A DNA stretch of 64,000 nucleotides from Beta vulgaris subsp. vulgaris (lineage: Eukaryota > Streptophyta > Magnoliopsida > Caryophyllales > Amaranthaceae). The notes below the pieces were generated by a model. That model did not search any database. It was not told the origin of the DNA and saw only the letters and a list, made by a program, of their open reading frames with translations. The position numbers were made by a program, and so were the translations under genes. Shown here piece by piece: positions 1 to 10,287 of this stretch (position 1 is the first letter of the stretch; the number at the start of each line of letters is the position of its first letter). The DNA lies in the NCBI RefSeq assembly GCF_026745355.1, contig NC_079208.1, forward strand, positions 18,808,213-18,872,212, given 5' to 3'.

Positions 1-1859
1 TAACAGAAAGGAATATTCTAAGAGATAAATACAAAGGAGAATAATATCCTAGGAGATATAAAGATACATAACTAACTATTCTTATCATTAGTCCCAAGTG
101 CAGGAGTTTTAGATTATAAATTTGACTAAGCATGATTATTCGTATAGGTAATAGGCTATATGCTTTAGGAACAAAATGATTTTTTTACCTTTTGCAGTGC
201 TTATCTTTACAATATGATGTTTAATACAATGAAGTATAATTTTTTTTTTTCGTGTGATTTGATGGGGGGCATACTCCCATATGTGATTTTGAATACACTT
301 TCACCAATATGATGTTTAATATAATGAAGTCTAATTTTTTTTGTCGTGTGATTTGATGGGGGGCATACTCCCATATGTGATTTTGAATACACTTTCAGTT
401 GAAATATTCAAGCTAGAGACCAAGATCAACACGATGCTCCCATGTGATCAACTCACTACACCAAGTATCTATTAAAGCCGCTGGTTGGACTTTCTTGGCA
501 AACCTAGAGGGGAAAAAAAGTTTTTGTTTTTTTTAAACTTTCCCTTCTGTTTTTATATTGGATGTAATTTGCTTACTTGGTAGGGAGAAAAATAAGAGTT
601 TTTATATTTTGGTGTCCTAACCTGTCTTCACATATATATACAGAGATAAACTTTGACTTAATAAAGTCAATAATTGTCAATCCAAAGTATTTGACCTCTA
701 AATAAATAATAACTAGTATTTAGGCCCAAACATTATCTTGGGTGGTATTGTTTTTCGAACTTGATATGCATTTTTTCTATTCGCATTAAAATATGCTAAA
801 GAAAACTCAACATTTAAAAGGTACAAATACAATAATGTGGACATTTAAAGCATGATTAAAAGTTGGTTGAGATGATAATTGTGCTATGTATATTAGCAAG
901 ATGTCATGTGTTCAAATCATGCTACAAGCCAATTTTACTTTTTGTTATAACATATGTATACATTGGACAATTCTAGTAGAGTAATAAAGGTGCCACGTGG
1001 CATGTAAACTTTATCATGCACGCCTTTTAATATATTTTATATATATTATAGATAATTCAATTCCTCCTTCAATGAAAAATAAATAAATAAATAAATATAT
1101 AATATAAATACATTTTTAATTCTATAAAACATATTTGAAATTACGGAAGATTACATATCTAGAATAATTTATAGGAAAGGGGTGGTGATGTTGGAATACT
1201 CCAACTCATATATGTTGAGAAGCTCAGTCCAAAACTCCAAACTACAGAGTAACTCAGTTTATTAGCCACAGTAGTGAAAGCAATTCTGATTAATTTAGTC
1301 ACCAAGATCAAATTAGTTCAAGCAGTTCTTTTGTTATAGTCAGGCATGTGTTAACCCTTGCCTAATTTGAGGTGGGATGTTGAGTGTATTGAGTTAAGTC
1401 GTCTACAAATTATTGTTGGGAGATATTTCTCGGAGTTTTGATCCCATTCTTTTCCCCTTCTAAAAATAGTATCATTGACATGTACAAATTCAGGTAGTCT
1501 TTTGGTTGTTGAATGTAGGCACTTAGCTTACACTTCCTACTATGTTTCACTGTCAAAGAATTTATGTTATTATCTAAAGCAAAATGATAAATCCTACGCG
1601 ACATGTTCACAATCACTAAGCAATTTTAGAGCATTGGAAAGTAAAAACTCTACAATAAAGTGTCCATGTGGCAATTACAAATTTTTGGTTTAAAAAATTT
1701 ATTCGAATTTAATTAGAATCAGATTAACGCATTCTAGGGTAAATTAAGGTAAAAATTATGGCAATCAATTCTCCACGAAATCCCTCTAATTCTTAAAAAA
1801 AATCCAGCTAATATGACAAACAAATTGAAAAGAACAATGGTAGCACCATTCTTCAGTTT
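1..1859. other. AT-rich intergenic DNA without a supportable gene
   Basis: Only short chance ORFs are seen, none with a recognisable domain or credible codon pattern. The stretch is AT-rich, with a short AAAT-type microsatellite near 1075-1100 and one tandem duplication (listed separately). I see no LTR ends, TIRs or splice-consistent coding blocks. Confidence 0.6.
211..397. repeat. Two-copy tandem duplication, about 93 bp each
   Basis: Copy 1 (211-303) and copy 2 (306-397) both run from AATATGATGTTTAATA through GGGGGGCATACTCCCATATG to ACTTTCA. They differ by a few substitutions and by the length of an internal T run. It does not look coding. Confidence 0.85.
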
Positions 1860-2166
1860 TGTTGGTACAAAATCAGTTGGTTGACTTTGCAAACAAGTCA
1901 ATGCACACCCAATAGTTAGATACTGAGCGTCACAAGAGTCTTAGTCCCCGAGGGTTATCTGTTTTAATTAGATAAAACCTTGCTAACGTACTTTGTTATA
2001 GCTTAATGTAATTAAACTACAACGCCTAATAAATTCAGGCGATGGGTATTAAATAAGACAATGAGTGCAATAATTAATCTACTAATTAAATCTGAATATT
2101 CCCACATATATCACAAACTTCTAGAAAGATTCTTTTATAACAAACATAAAGATAAACCAGGCTGGA
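1860..2166 (-). mobile_element. Gypsy-type LTR fragment (solo or truncated), interrupted by copia-1
   Basis: The first ~85 bases match 34821-34909, where the same sequence is the U5 end of an LTR next to a primer-binding site and a gag ORF. The shared block starts TGTTGGT(A/G)CAAAATCAGTTG and runs through CAATGCACACCCAATAGTTA. Here no primer-binding site lies to its left, so this is a solo LTR or a truncated piece. Copia-1 enters at 2167, and the LTR probably resumes at 8218 after it. The far end was not located. Confidence 0.55.
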
Positions 2167-3334
2167 TGTTATTTCACTATTTTGATAATGACATATAATT
2201 AATGTTTTATTAGTTTAATTCGATTTTTAGGTTCCTTGTTAGAAGTAACTTGTTTATGTCTAAGTTCTAGTTCTCTAGTTTGTTTTTTTTTATTTATTTT
2301 ATTTGTCTAGTTTTAATACGGATAAATGTTCTTAAGGTTCACAAATAAAATGGTAAATATTTTATGAAGGTTTGATTAAGTATTTAATCAAGTTTAAAAT
2401 TATTTATTATTTACTTGTGTTATCCGATTTAAATTATGGTAATAACTAATGAAATATATGAAGATTCCATAATATCTTGTTTAGTGAAATGTATGCGCAG
2501 CATTGATATTTTCCTAGAAATATGGAGCCACAAAACATTAACCTAAGCAGCAGCGCCAACAAAGTGAACGTTGAGGTAGTTCCTAGAATTTAGGACCACA
2601 ACAACCTAACTATATGTAAGGCATGTGATAATGGAGAAGTGGCTGAGATCATGGAGAAGATCGTGGAAGCCCAACAAACTCAACTGCCAACGGATAGATT
2701 ACTACGGACAAAATGGAGAAGTGGCTAAGAGGACGTATGTTCATGGAGAAGTTCGTGGAGAAGAAATCAAGTAATAAATAGGTCTCTACAAATAGATGTT
2801 TGTAATGATCTTTTAGAATAACTTTCAGAATTTTTATGTAATATTCTTAGTGAAAGTTTGCTCGGTTTTTCTTCTTCTTAGACATTGATGTATTATAGAT
2901 TGGGTTGAGAGAATCAAAATTTGTAATCATTCTTGAAAGAAAGAGAGAAAGAGAGAAAGAGAAAGAGAGAAAGAGAAAAGACTTCGAGTGAAGTCAAGGG
3001 AGAAGTCAACTGTTCAGGGAGAACAAGCTGACTGGGAACAAGTTCCTAGAATAACAGAGTTGGTCCAAGTTTAGGTTGTACAAAAGAGAGTCTTTTGGCC
3101 TAAAAGTGATTAAAGAGAATTGAGTCAAAATCCCTTGTGGTCAAGGTTTTTCTTCCTATTGGGCCTAGGAAGATTTTCTTGTAAAAATCTCGTGTTCCTA
3201 GTTCTTTCTTTATTCGTGCGATTAGTTCCTTCTTACTTATTCATTCTTTTATTTCAGCAAAAAGTTCGAAAATCTCTCCAACTACAATTCACCCCCCCTC
3301 TTGTAGTTGCTTAAGTGTTTGTCCGAGACTAACA
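2167..3334 (+). repeat. copia-1 5' LTR
   Basis: Nearly identical to 7046-8217, differing by scattered substitutions and small indels. It begins TGTTA and ends TAACA. A GAGAAA-rich purine microsatellite lies at about 2940-2980 inside it. The end is fixed by the primer-binding site that follows. Confidence 0.92.
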
Positions 3335-3336
3335 AT

Positions 3337-3348
3337 TGGTATTAGAGC
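3337..3348 (+). promoter_or_regulatory. copia-1 primer-binding site
   Basis: TGGTATTAGAGC lies 2 bp after the LTR end. It differs by one base from TGGTATCAGAGC, the usual initiator-tRNA-Met complement in plant copia elements. It is where minus-strand cDNA synthesis would be primed. Confidence 0.85.
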
Positions 3349-3397
3349 CTAGTTCCTCCAAAATCAGTTAACACTGAGGAGCTAGTTCCTGGAAACG

Positions 3398-4490
3398 ATG
3401 AACACATCAGGAGAAAGATTGGAAGAAGGTTACTCAACTCAGCGTTCACCCATGTTTAATGGCAAGTATTACCCATAGTGGAAGAATCATATGGAAATCT
3501 TCATCAAGGCCGAAAACTATCAAGTTTGGAGAGTAATAGAGTTGGTGACTTCGAAGTCACAAAGAAAAATGAAAAAGGTGAAGACATCCCTAAACCTCTC
3601 TCCAAATTTGATAAAGATGACTTCGACAAAATGGAGATGAACAACTTGGCGAAGAAAATTCTTCACTATGGTCTTGGTCCCCACGAACACAATCGAATCA
3701 TGGGATGCAAGTCAGCCAAGCAAATGTGGGAACTTCTTCAAGTTACTCATGAAGGAACAAGCGAAGTCAAGCGATCGAAGATTGACATGCTCATGCACAA
3801 ATATGAGCTATTTCAAATGAAACCTAAGGAGTCTGTTCAAGAGATGCTCACAAGATTCTCCAACATCATAAATGAGCTTGAATCTTAGGAAAGATCATCA
3901 CCCCCGAGGAACAAGTACGTAAAGTTCTACGAAGTCTTCCTCAGGATGAAAAATGGATGGCAAAGGTCACTACCTTGCTCGAAACTAAAGATTTCACCAC
4001 ATTCAATATTGAGCAACTTTCCGGTTCCTTGTTAACTCATGAAATCCATCTAGGAACTCATGAAGTTGACTCAATAGACCTAAGGCCTTGGCTCTCAAGT
4101 TCGATGATTGGAGGATTCAGATACTGATGATGAAGGCAGCACTGATCGTGAAAAGATTCAAAAAGTTCTTCAACAAGAACTACAAAGGGAAGAACTTGAA
4201 AAAGCCTGGAAAGTTAAGCTGTCACAAGTGTGGAAGTCCGGATCACTTCAAAAGAATGCCCTCTCTGGGAAAATGAAAAAGGCAAAGGCAAGTACAAGGA
4301 GAAGGGAAAGGAACAACAAAAACCTTTCTCAAAAGTTGATATGAGAAGGGCCATGGTAGCTGCCTGGGGAGAATCCGACTCAGACGAGGAGCAGGAACAA
4401 CCAGAAGAGGAACAACACTTATGTCTCATGGCAAAAACAGACGAAGAAGAAGACTTGCCAGACAACAAGGTACGCATAAATGTTATATAA
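3398..4490 (+). pseudogene. gag: copia-1 gag (nucleocapsid/capsid precursor), broken
   Basis: A plausible start ATG lies at 3398. The reading meets an in-frame stop at about 3476 and then changes frame; a long block runs 3478-3888. That block carries the conserved string GPHEHNRIMGCKSAKQ, also present in copia-2 gag, followed by the helical RFSNIINEL segment. A CCHC zinc knuckle starts at about 4222 (CHKCGSPDHFK), but a frame change inside it puts the last cysteine (KECPLW) in another frame. The tail is acidic and ends in a HLCLMAKTDEEED segment of the kind seen in Sirevirus Gag. Gag packages element RNA in cytoplasmic particles; this copy cannot make a full-length protein. Confidence 0.8.
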
Positions 4491-5182
4491 GAAGAGTTAA
4501 AAGAACTTTCAAAGAATCAACTAATAAAACTACTTTTGGAAACCTTAGATGACTACAAGGCAATTTGTGTTAGAGAAGAAAATTTAGAAAAAGCCTTGGA
4601 AGTCACCAAAGGCATTCAAATTGGTTTAAAACAGTAATGCAAACATTGAAGAAAGATTCTTTGAAGTTTTGATGAAAACCGACGTATTCGAGAAGCTTTT
4701 GAAAATGCTAAAAATGAAAACTACTTCTTGAATATGGAAATGGCTGAATTGAAACTATTTGTTCCTGAAGGAACCAGTTCCTCTATAAATACAAGATCCG
4801 AGTTCGAAAATTAAAATTCGAACATGAAAAAGTTTTGAGTAAATATCTTGTACTTAAAGAGAAAATGGAAGCTTCAAGAAACTCTTCCTGATCCAGCAAG
4901 TTGGATACAAAAATTTAAAAATGAAGGAAGAAGTGGGCTAGGTTTCAATCACAAGAAGAAAAACAAAATGAAAAAAATATGTTGATCTTCCAAGCAGCCG
5001 AATATGCTCTTACTGTGGGAAAGTGGACACTTAGTTCTGACTGTTCCTCAAAGAAGAACATATTGAAATGAATACCCACTTAATTTAACAAGTCTGGAAA
5101 GCTAAGTGAAATATTAGCCCAACAGAGGAACCCAAGTCAAACTGGTTCCTACCACTGACTGATTGCTTTGATGTAGGCTAAA
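4491..5182 (+). pseudogene. Degenerate gag-to-protease linker of copia-1
   Basis: Reading fragments rich in Glu, Lys and Asn appear in all three + frames with many stops. This is consistent with the coiled-coil-like linker between the Gag zinc knuckle and the protease in Sirevirus-type polyproteins. No motif can be assigned confidently. It lines up in position with 25200-26050 (- strand) of copia-2. Confidence 0.5.
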
Positions 5183-5782
5183 GTGAGGGGAAACAACCTG
5201 TGGTACCTCGACAGCGGTTGTTCTAAACACATGACAGGAGGTAAAGAGAAATTCCTCTCGCTTTCAGCCTATGATGGAGGAACTGTGACCTTTGGAGACA
5301 ATCTTACCGGTAACATAGTTGCAATCGGGAAGGTAGGAAAGTCTAAGTCACATTCCATAGACAATGTATTTTTGGTCGAGGGTTTAAAACATAATCTGCT
5401 TAGTATTTCTCAATTTTGCGACAAAGGGAACAATGTAAGTTTTACTGATGAACATTGTATAGTAAGCAATACAGGAACATGCACCAAAATTCTAGAAGGA
5501 ACAAGGAAAGGAAACACCTATGTTGTTGATCTCAACCTTGTTCCTAGGAACAATCTAACATGTTTAAGTGCAGTTGATAATGAACCACTTCTTTGGCATA
5601 AAAGATGTGGTCATGCAAGCATGACATTACTCCAGAAGCTAAGTGGTAAGGACTTGTGTGATGGATTACCAACTATCAAAGTCTCAAACCATGAAGTTTG
5701 TGGACCCTGTGCAAAAGGTAAACAAGTTAGATCCTCGTTCAAGTCAAAGAAAATGGTAAGCTACAAAGTCCCCTTGAATTGA
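5183..5782 (+). pseudogene. pol: copia-1 aspartic protease and GAG-pre-integrase segment
   Basis: The frame opens with WYLDSGCSKHMTG, the retropepsin-like active-site region of copia polyproteins (catalytic Asp in DSG). About 130 residues on is the HHCC zinc-binding module that precedes integrase: LLWHKRCGHAS, then CGPCAKGK. The same two blocks occur in copia-2. The frame ends at a stop at 5780-5782, just where the integrase frame begins one frame over, so a 1-base frameshift separates the domains. The protease would cut the Gag-Pol precursor inside the virus-like particle. Domain identity is secure; the copy is broken. Confidence 0.88.
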
Positions 5783-6729
5783 TTCATATGGACTTGTGTG
5801 GCCCTGTTCGAACCAAAGTCGATGGTAAGAGATATGTACTTGTAATAGTTGATGATTTTTCAAGGTACACTTGGGTTATTTTTCTTCATAACAAAGATGA
5901 GACATTTGACGAATTTGTTAACTTTGCTAAAAGAACTCAAAGAATAAGTGGTTTTAAGATTAAGCACTTGCGTTCTGATCATGGTAGAGAGTTTGAAAAC
6001 TCAAAATTTGATGAGTTTTGCAAGCATGACGGTCTCGATCATAACTTCTCAGCTCCTAGAACCCCACAACAAAATGGCGTGGTAGAACGGAAGAATCGCA
6101 CCTTGGAGGACATGGCAAGAACAATGATAATAGCAAGAAATCTTCCGAAGAATTTCTGGGCCGAAGCAATGAATAGGGCATGCTATATTATCAATAGAGT
6201 CATGCTAAGACCTATCATCTTAAAGAACCCTTATGAGCTACTTAAAGGAAGAAAACCCAATATCTCATACTTTAGAGTCTTTGGTTGTAAATGCTTTGTA
6301 CATAATAATGGTAAAGACAATTTAGGAAAGTTTGATGCTAGAAGCGATGAGGCTGTTTTTATTGGATATGCCTTAAGTAGTAAGGCATATAGAGTTTACA
6401 ACAAACGAACAATGTGTGTTGAGGAAAGCATCCATGTCATTTTCGATGAAACTAACTCTCTGCAGGAACCAAGTCATGAAAATGACTTTGAAATAGGACT
6501 GACTCGTATTGAGGAGTCTGTAAACATTGATGAGGAACTAACACCTGCAGGTAATGAAAAAAAGCATATTTCTGAAGAAGAGATAGTTGTTCCTGATCCT
6601 GTTATACAGGAGGAACAAGCACCAGAAATTCATCCAGAAGACGAGACGAATGAAGCTCCTCAAACTGGAGGAGCAGAGACAAGAAGAATTGAACCAAGAC
6701 AGTGGAAACACTTAAAATCCCATCCATGA
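5779..6729 (+). pseudogene. pol: copia-1 integrase, C-terminally cut off
   Basis: A 316-residue open frame. The DDE triad is visible: first Asp in IHMDLCGPV, second in LRSDHGREFEN, Glu in QQNGVVERKNRTL. The following FWAEAMNRACYIINR and VFGCKCFVHNNGKDNLGKFDARSDEAVFIGY segments are typical of plant copia integrases. The C-terminal linker is Glu/Pro-rich and stops right after WKHLKSHP, which in related polyproteins leads into reverse transcriptase. Here there is a stop and then 3' non-coding sequence. Integrase inserts the cDNA into the genome. The triad is intact, but the polyprotein is interrupted upstream and truncated downstream. Confidence 0.9.
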
Positions 6730-7045
6730 GATATCTGTTTGAGCAACTTGCTTGGTGCCTAGACTGTTGACTCTCTAGTGCTGCAGGTACAACATTTGGT
6801 TTTGATAATGACAAAGGGGGAAGAGATAAAGTGTGTACACAAAAACAACATTTTTATCATAGTTCCTTGTATATTTTGCTTGTCTCTGTTCCTACCTATG
6901 TTGCTTCTGTTCCCAGTCTGTAAAGTTGTTTACACTAGGTTAGTTTGTGTAGTTTATTTTCTTCTTTCTTGGAGTTGCTTTTCAAAAACAAAAAACCTTA
7001 AAATTTTTTTTTTAATTAATTGTCATAATAAAAAAGGGGGAATAT
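6730..7045 (+). other. copia-1 3' untranslated segment, deletion junction and polypurine tract
   Basis: About 300 bp between the integrase stop and the 3' LTR. It includes a TTTTGATAATGACAAAGGGGG segment that echoes the 3' region of copia-2. The polypurine tract (AAAAAAGGGGGAATAT) abuts the LTR at 7046. RT and RNase H, normally upstream of this segment, are absent, so the deletion junction lies near 6725-6790. Confidence 0.75.
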
Positions 7046-8217
7046 TGTTATTTCACTATTTTGATAATGACATATAATTAATGTTTTATTAGTTTAATTC
7101 GGTTTTTAGGTTCCTTGTTAGAAGTAACTTGTTTATGTCTAAGTTCTAGTTCTCTAGTTTGTTTTTGTTTTATTTTTATTTGTCTAGTTTTAATACGGCT
7201 AAATGTTCTTAAGGTTCACAAATAAAATGGTAAATATTTTATGAAGGTTTGATTAAGTATTTAATCAAGTTTAAAATTATTTATTATTTGCTTGTGTTAT
7301 TCGATTTATATTATGGTAATAACTAATGAAATATATGAAGTTCCATAATACTTGTTTAGTGAAATGTATGCGCAGCATTGATATTTTCCTAGAAATATGG
7401 AGCTGCAAAACATTAACCTAAGCAGCAGCACCAACAAAGTGAACGTTGAGATAGTTCCTAGAATTTAGGAACCACAACAACCTAACTATATGTAAGGCAT
7501 GTGATAATGGAGAAGTGGCTGAGATCATGGAGAAGATCGTGGAAGCCCAACAAACTCAACTGCCAACGGATAGATTACTACGGACAAAATGGAGAAGTGG
7601 CTAAGAGGACGTGTGTTCATGGAGAAGAACATGGAGAAGTTCTTGGAGAAGAAATCAAGTAAATAGGTCTCTACAAATAGATGTTTGTAATGATCTTTTA
7701 GAATAACTTTCAGAATTTTTATGTAATATTCTTAGTGAAAGTTTGCTCGGTTTTTCTTCTTCTTAGACATTGATGTATTATAGATTGGGTTGAGAGAATC
7801 AAAATCTGTAATCATTCTTGAGAGAAAGAGAAAAAGAGAAAGAGAAGAGAGAAAGAGAAAAGACTTCGAGTGAAGTCAAGGGAGAAGTCAACTGTTCAGG
7901 GGGAACAGGCTGACTGAGAACAAGTTCCTAGAGGAACAGAGTTGGTCCAAGTTTCGGTTGTACAAAAGAGAGTCTTTTGGCCTAAAAGTGATTAAAGAGA
8001 ATTGAGTCAAAATCCCTAGTGGTCAAGGTTTTTTTTCCTATTGGGCCTAGGAAGTTTTCCTTGTAAAAATCTCGTGTTCCTAGTTCTTTCTTTATTCGTG
8101 TAATTAGTTCCTTCTTACTTATTCATTCTTTTATTTCCGCAAAAAGTTTGAAAATCTCTCCATGTACAATTCAACCCCCCCTCTTGTAGTTGCTTAAGTG
8201 TTTGTCCGAGACTAACA
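7046..8217 (+). repeat. copia-1 3' LTR
   Basis: Direct repeat of 2167-3334, from TGTTATTTCAC to GACTAACA. Only scattered differences from the 5' copy, implying a moderately recent insertion. Confidence 0.92.
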
Positions 8218-8396
8218 ATGGACAATTAAAGGACAAACATGAAGATGAATATTACCTCCATGAATTTTGACTAAAGCTGGAGATTGAACAAACTTGTTAC
8301 CCAATACATGCTCTAATTCTAGGCTAAGGACTAATTATAACCCAGAAGGGAGTTGGCTAATATAGGTTAAAGCTACGTTAAAGAAGAAAGTAAATT

Positions 8397-8570
8397 GCAC
8401 GTTTGTTGTGTGTTGTGTTTGTTGTCTTGTGCTGATCCTCCTTCTTGTATTTATACTTCATTATCATGCGTAACTTCCCTGCACGTTTGTTGTGTGTTGT
8501 GTTTGTTGTCTTGCGCTGATCCTCCTTATTGTATATATTTATACTTCATTATCATGCGTAACTTCCTTGC
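8397..8570. repeat. Two-copy tandem duplication, 84-90 bp
   Basis: Copy 1 (8397-8480) and copy 2 (8481-8570) both start GCACGTTTGTTGTGTGTTGT and end with CATTATCATGCGTAACTTCC. Copy 2 has a small insertion (TATATAT) and a few substitutions. Confidence 0.88.
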
Positions 8571-8998
8571 TTCTTCGGAGGAAAATGATTTGAATCATCT
8601 CTGATTCAAGTCATAACTTCTATCTTCTAGCACCTTGGTGATCACGTCCCATTACCACGTAACTTGCATGCTCCATAATGAGATTAACTACCACCCACGT
8701 CCTTGCTTGTCTATATTTTGGCATCGTTTGACTTTCATCTTTTGAATTTCATCTCTTGACCACTCTTGATTGGTGGGCTTTCTTTTTTGGGCTTCTAGTT
8801 GTTGACTATTTATCATGGGCTTCTTAATATAATTGGGCCTTCACACTTACATATACATCAAACATTAAACCCTTTGGGGCTTGATGCAATGTATCATAAT
8901 AAATGATAACTACACATAAAAACGGTAGTAACAAATTGCCCCCTTGATTTGTAAGGTGATATGCTTAGAACCCACAAATTATAAGAAGAGGAATATGC

Positions 8999-9304
8999 TC
9001 AATGGCTATACCCAATTTGTTTTAATAGCGTCCTAAAAGTAGCTTCTTCCATTATTCTAAGGTGATCGACAAATCTCTCTCTAGGATGGCTAAATTTGGT
9101 TGAAAAGAATAATCTATCATGATTTCCTTCCTTTTTTCTTCTAGCCAATGTGAAATCCATTAAGAAAGTTTGTCTAGGACATGATCCCATGGGATAATTT
9201 TGTAACATCCAATAGGGATCTGCACTAAGGACCATAAGATTATGCCATATTTGGCATGTACATATATATTGTACTACATCTGTTGAAGATGATCCATTCA
9301 CCAT
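8999..9304 (-). CDS. Unidentified 101-residue ORF, possibly a gene remnant
   Basis: I do not recognise it. The composition is protein-like (mixed charged and aromatic residues, e.g. FFSTKFSHPRERFVDHLRIM) and not the low-complexity look of a chance ORF. There is no signal peptide, membrane segment or known motif. The upstream (higher-coordinate) sequence shows no clear continuation, so it may be one exon of a degraded gene or part of an unrecognised transposon protein. It sits between two retrotransposons with no promoter that I can point to. Confidence 0.25.
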   Translation of the reverse strand: MVNGSSSTDVVQYICTCQIWHNLMVLSADPYWMLQNYPMGSCPRQTFLMDFTLARRKKEGNHDRLFFSTKFSHPRERFVDHLRIMEEATFRTLLKQIGYSH

Positions 9305-10287
9305 TCGAAAGACCTTTATACTCTTTGTGTTTCCTTTAACAAAAAGTCTTCATAGATATCTCCAGGGCATATCTGTTTACCAAATCTCTTCCGTTATGGC
9401 TTTATCCCATAATTTGCACACCAATAAGGAATTAACTAGATAATTTGTATCAACTTTTGGAAATATCTGTTATTTCCCTAGGAACACTACAAGAGGGGGG
9501 GGGGTGAATTGTATGTGTAGAAATAAATGTAATTAGTTAAACTCACTAAATCACTTATGAGAGTAAGTAAGCAAAGAACAAATGGCTATTATGAGAGAAT
9601 GAAGGCACTGACACTTAATTAGTTAAACTCACTAAATCACTTAGTCAGACACACTTTGGAACTTACTTATACTTTAATATTTATAGTGACAGTAATATAG
9701 AACGTGGGAACTAAAAACGTGTATTGGTGAAACCATTATCCCATGATGTTCCTCCCCTCGAGGAACACGTTCCTTAACACATCCCATAATCCCATGATCA
9801 CTGCTTAGACGTGGACATGTTTTAGTTACTACTCCTAGTTTATAGGAATTACTTGAGCATTATCCGAAAATCAGTTTTTATTTAAAACAGATTTAATATT
9901 AAAACTGAAATTAAATCCTTAAGAAAATATTATCTTTTAAATAAAATCCTTTTAAAAACCGAATAATATTTTTCTTATCTTTTTCGAAAAATAAAATCTT
10001 TTCCTTAATTTTTTTTCCATGAAATCGGATTTTCTCTTACATTAAAACGGTTACCTATTTTTTAGGCATAAACTACTCAACTTCCATTAGTGAACCGTTA
10101 TAATGCTTCGAGCCTAAGTCTAGTTCCTTTTATTTATAAGTTCCTTTAACTGATTTGTTTAGTGCCAATTCGTCTATTCTTTACAAAGGAACAGACTATC
10201 ATTCTCAAATAAACTGCCAATGTTCCTTACCAACATTACTCGTTCCTTTACAATGGAACTAGAAATAAAATGCCTTGCTTTATTCTT

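Larger units (their letters stand above)
2167..8217 (+). mobile_element. copia-1: Sirevirus-like Ty1/copia element lacking RT/RNase H
   Basis: It has two ~1.17 kb LTRs in direct orientation, both starting TGTTATTTCAC and ending GACTAACA. A tRNA-Met-type primer-binding site follows the 5' LTR, and a polypurine tract (AAAAAAGGGGGAATAT) precedes the 3' LTR. The interior reads gag, protease, GAG-pre-integrase, integrase on the + strand. After the integrase C-terminal linker the sequence jumps to 3' untranslated sequence, so the roughly 2 kb expected for RT and RNase H is missing. Flanks are CTGGA (2162-2166) and ATGGA (8218-8222), a 5-bp target duplication with one mismatch. The Sirevirus assignment rests on the Gag and integrase motifs and on close similarity to copia-2, which has an env-position ORF. 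The element could move only with proteins supplied in trans. Confidence 0.9.
8218..9467. other. Intergenic DNA between copia-1 and copia-2
   Basis: AT-rich. It probably resumes the LTR fragment cut by copia-1 for some distance after 8218. It contains one tandem duplication and one unidentified short ORF, listed separately; nothing else is supportable. Confidence 0.5.
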
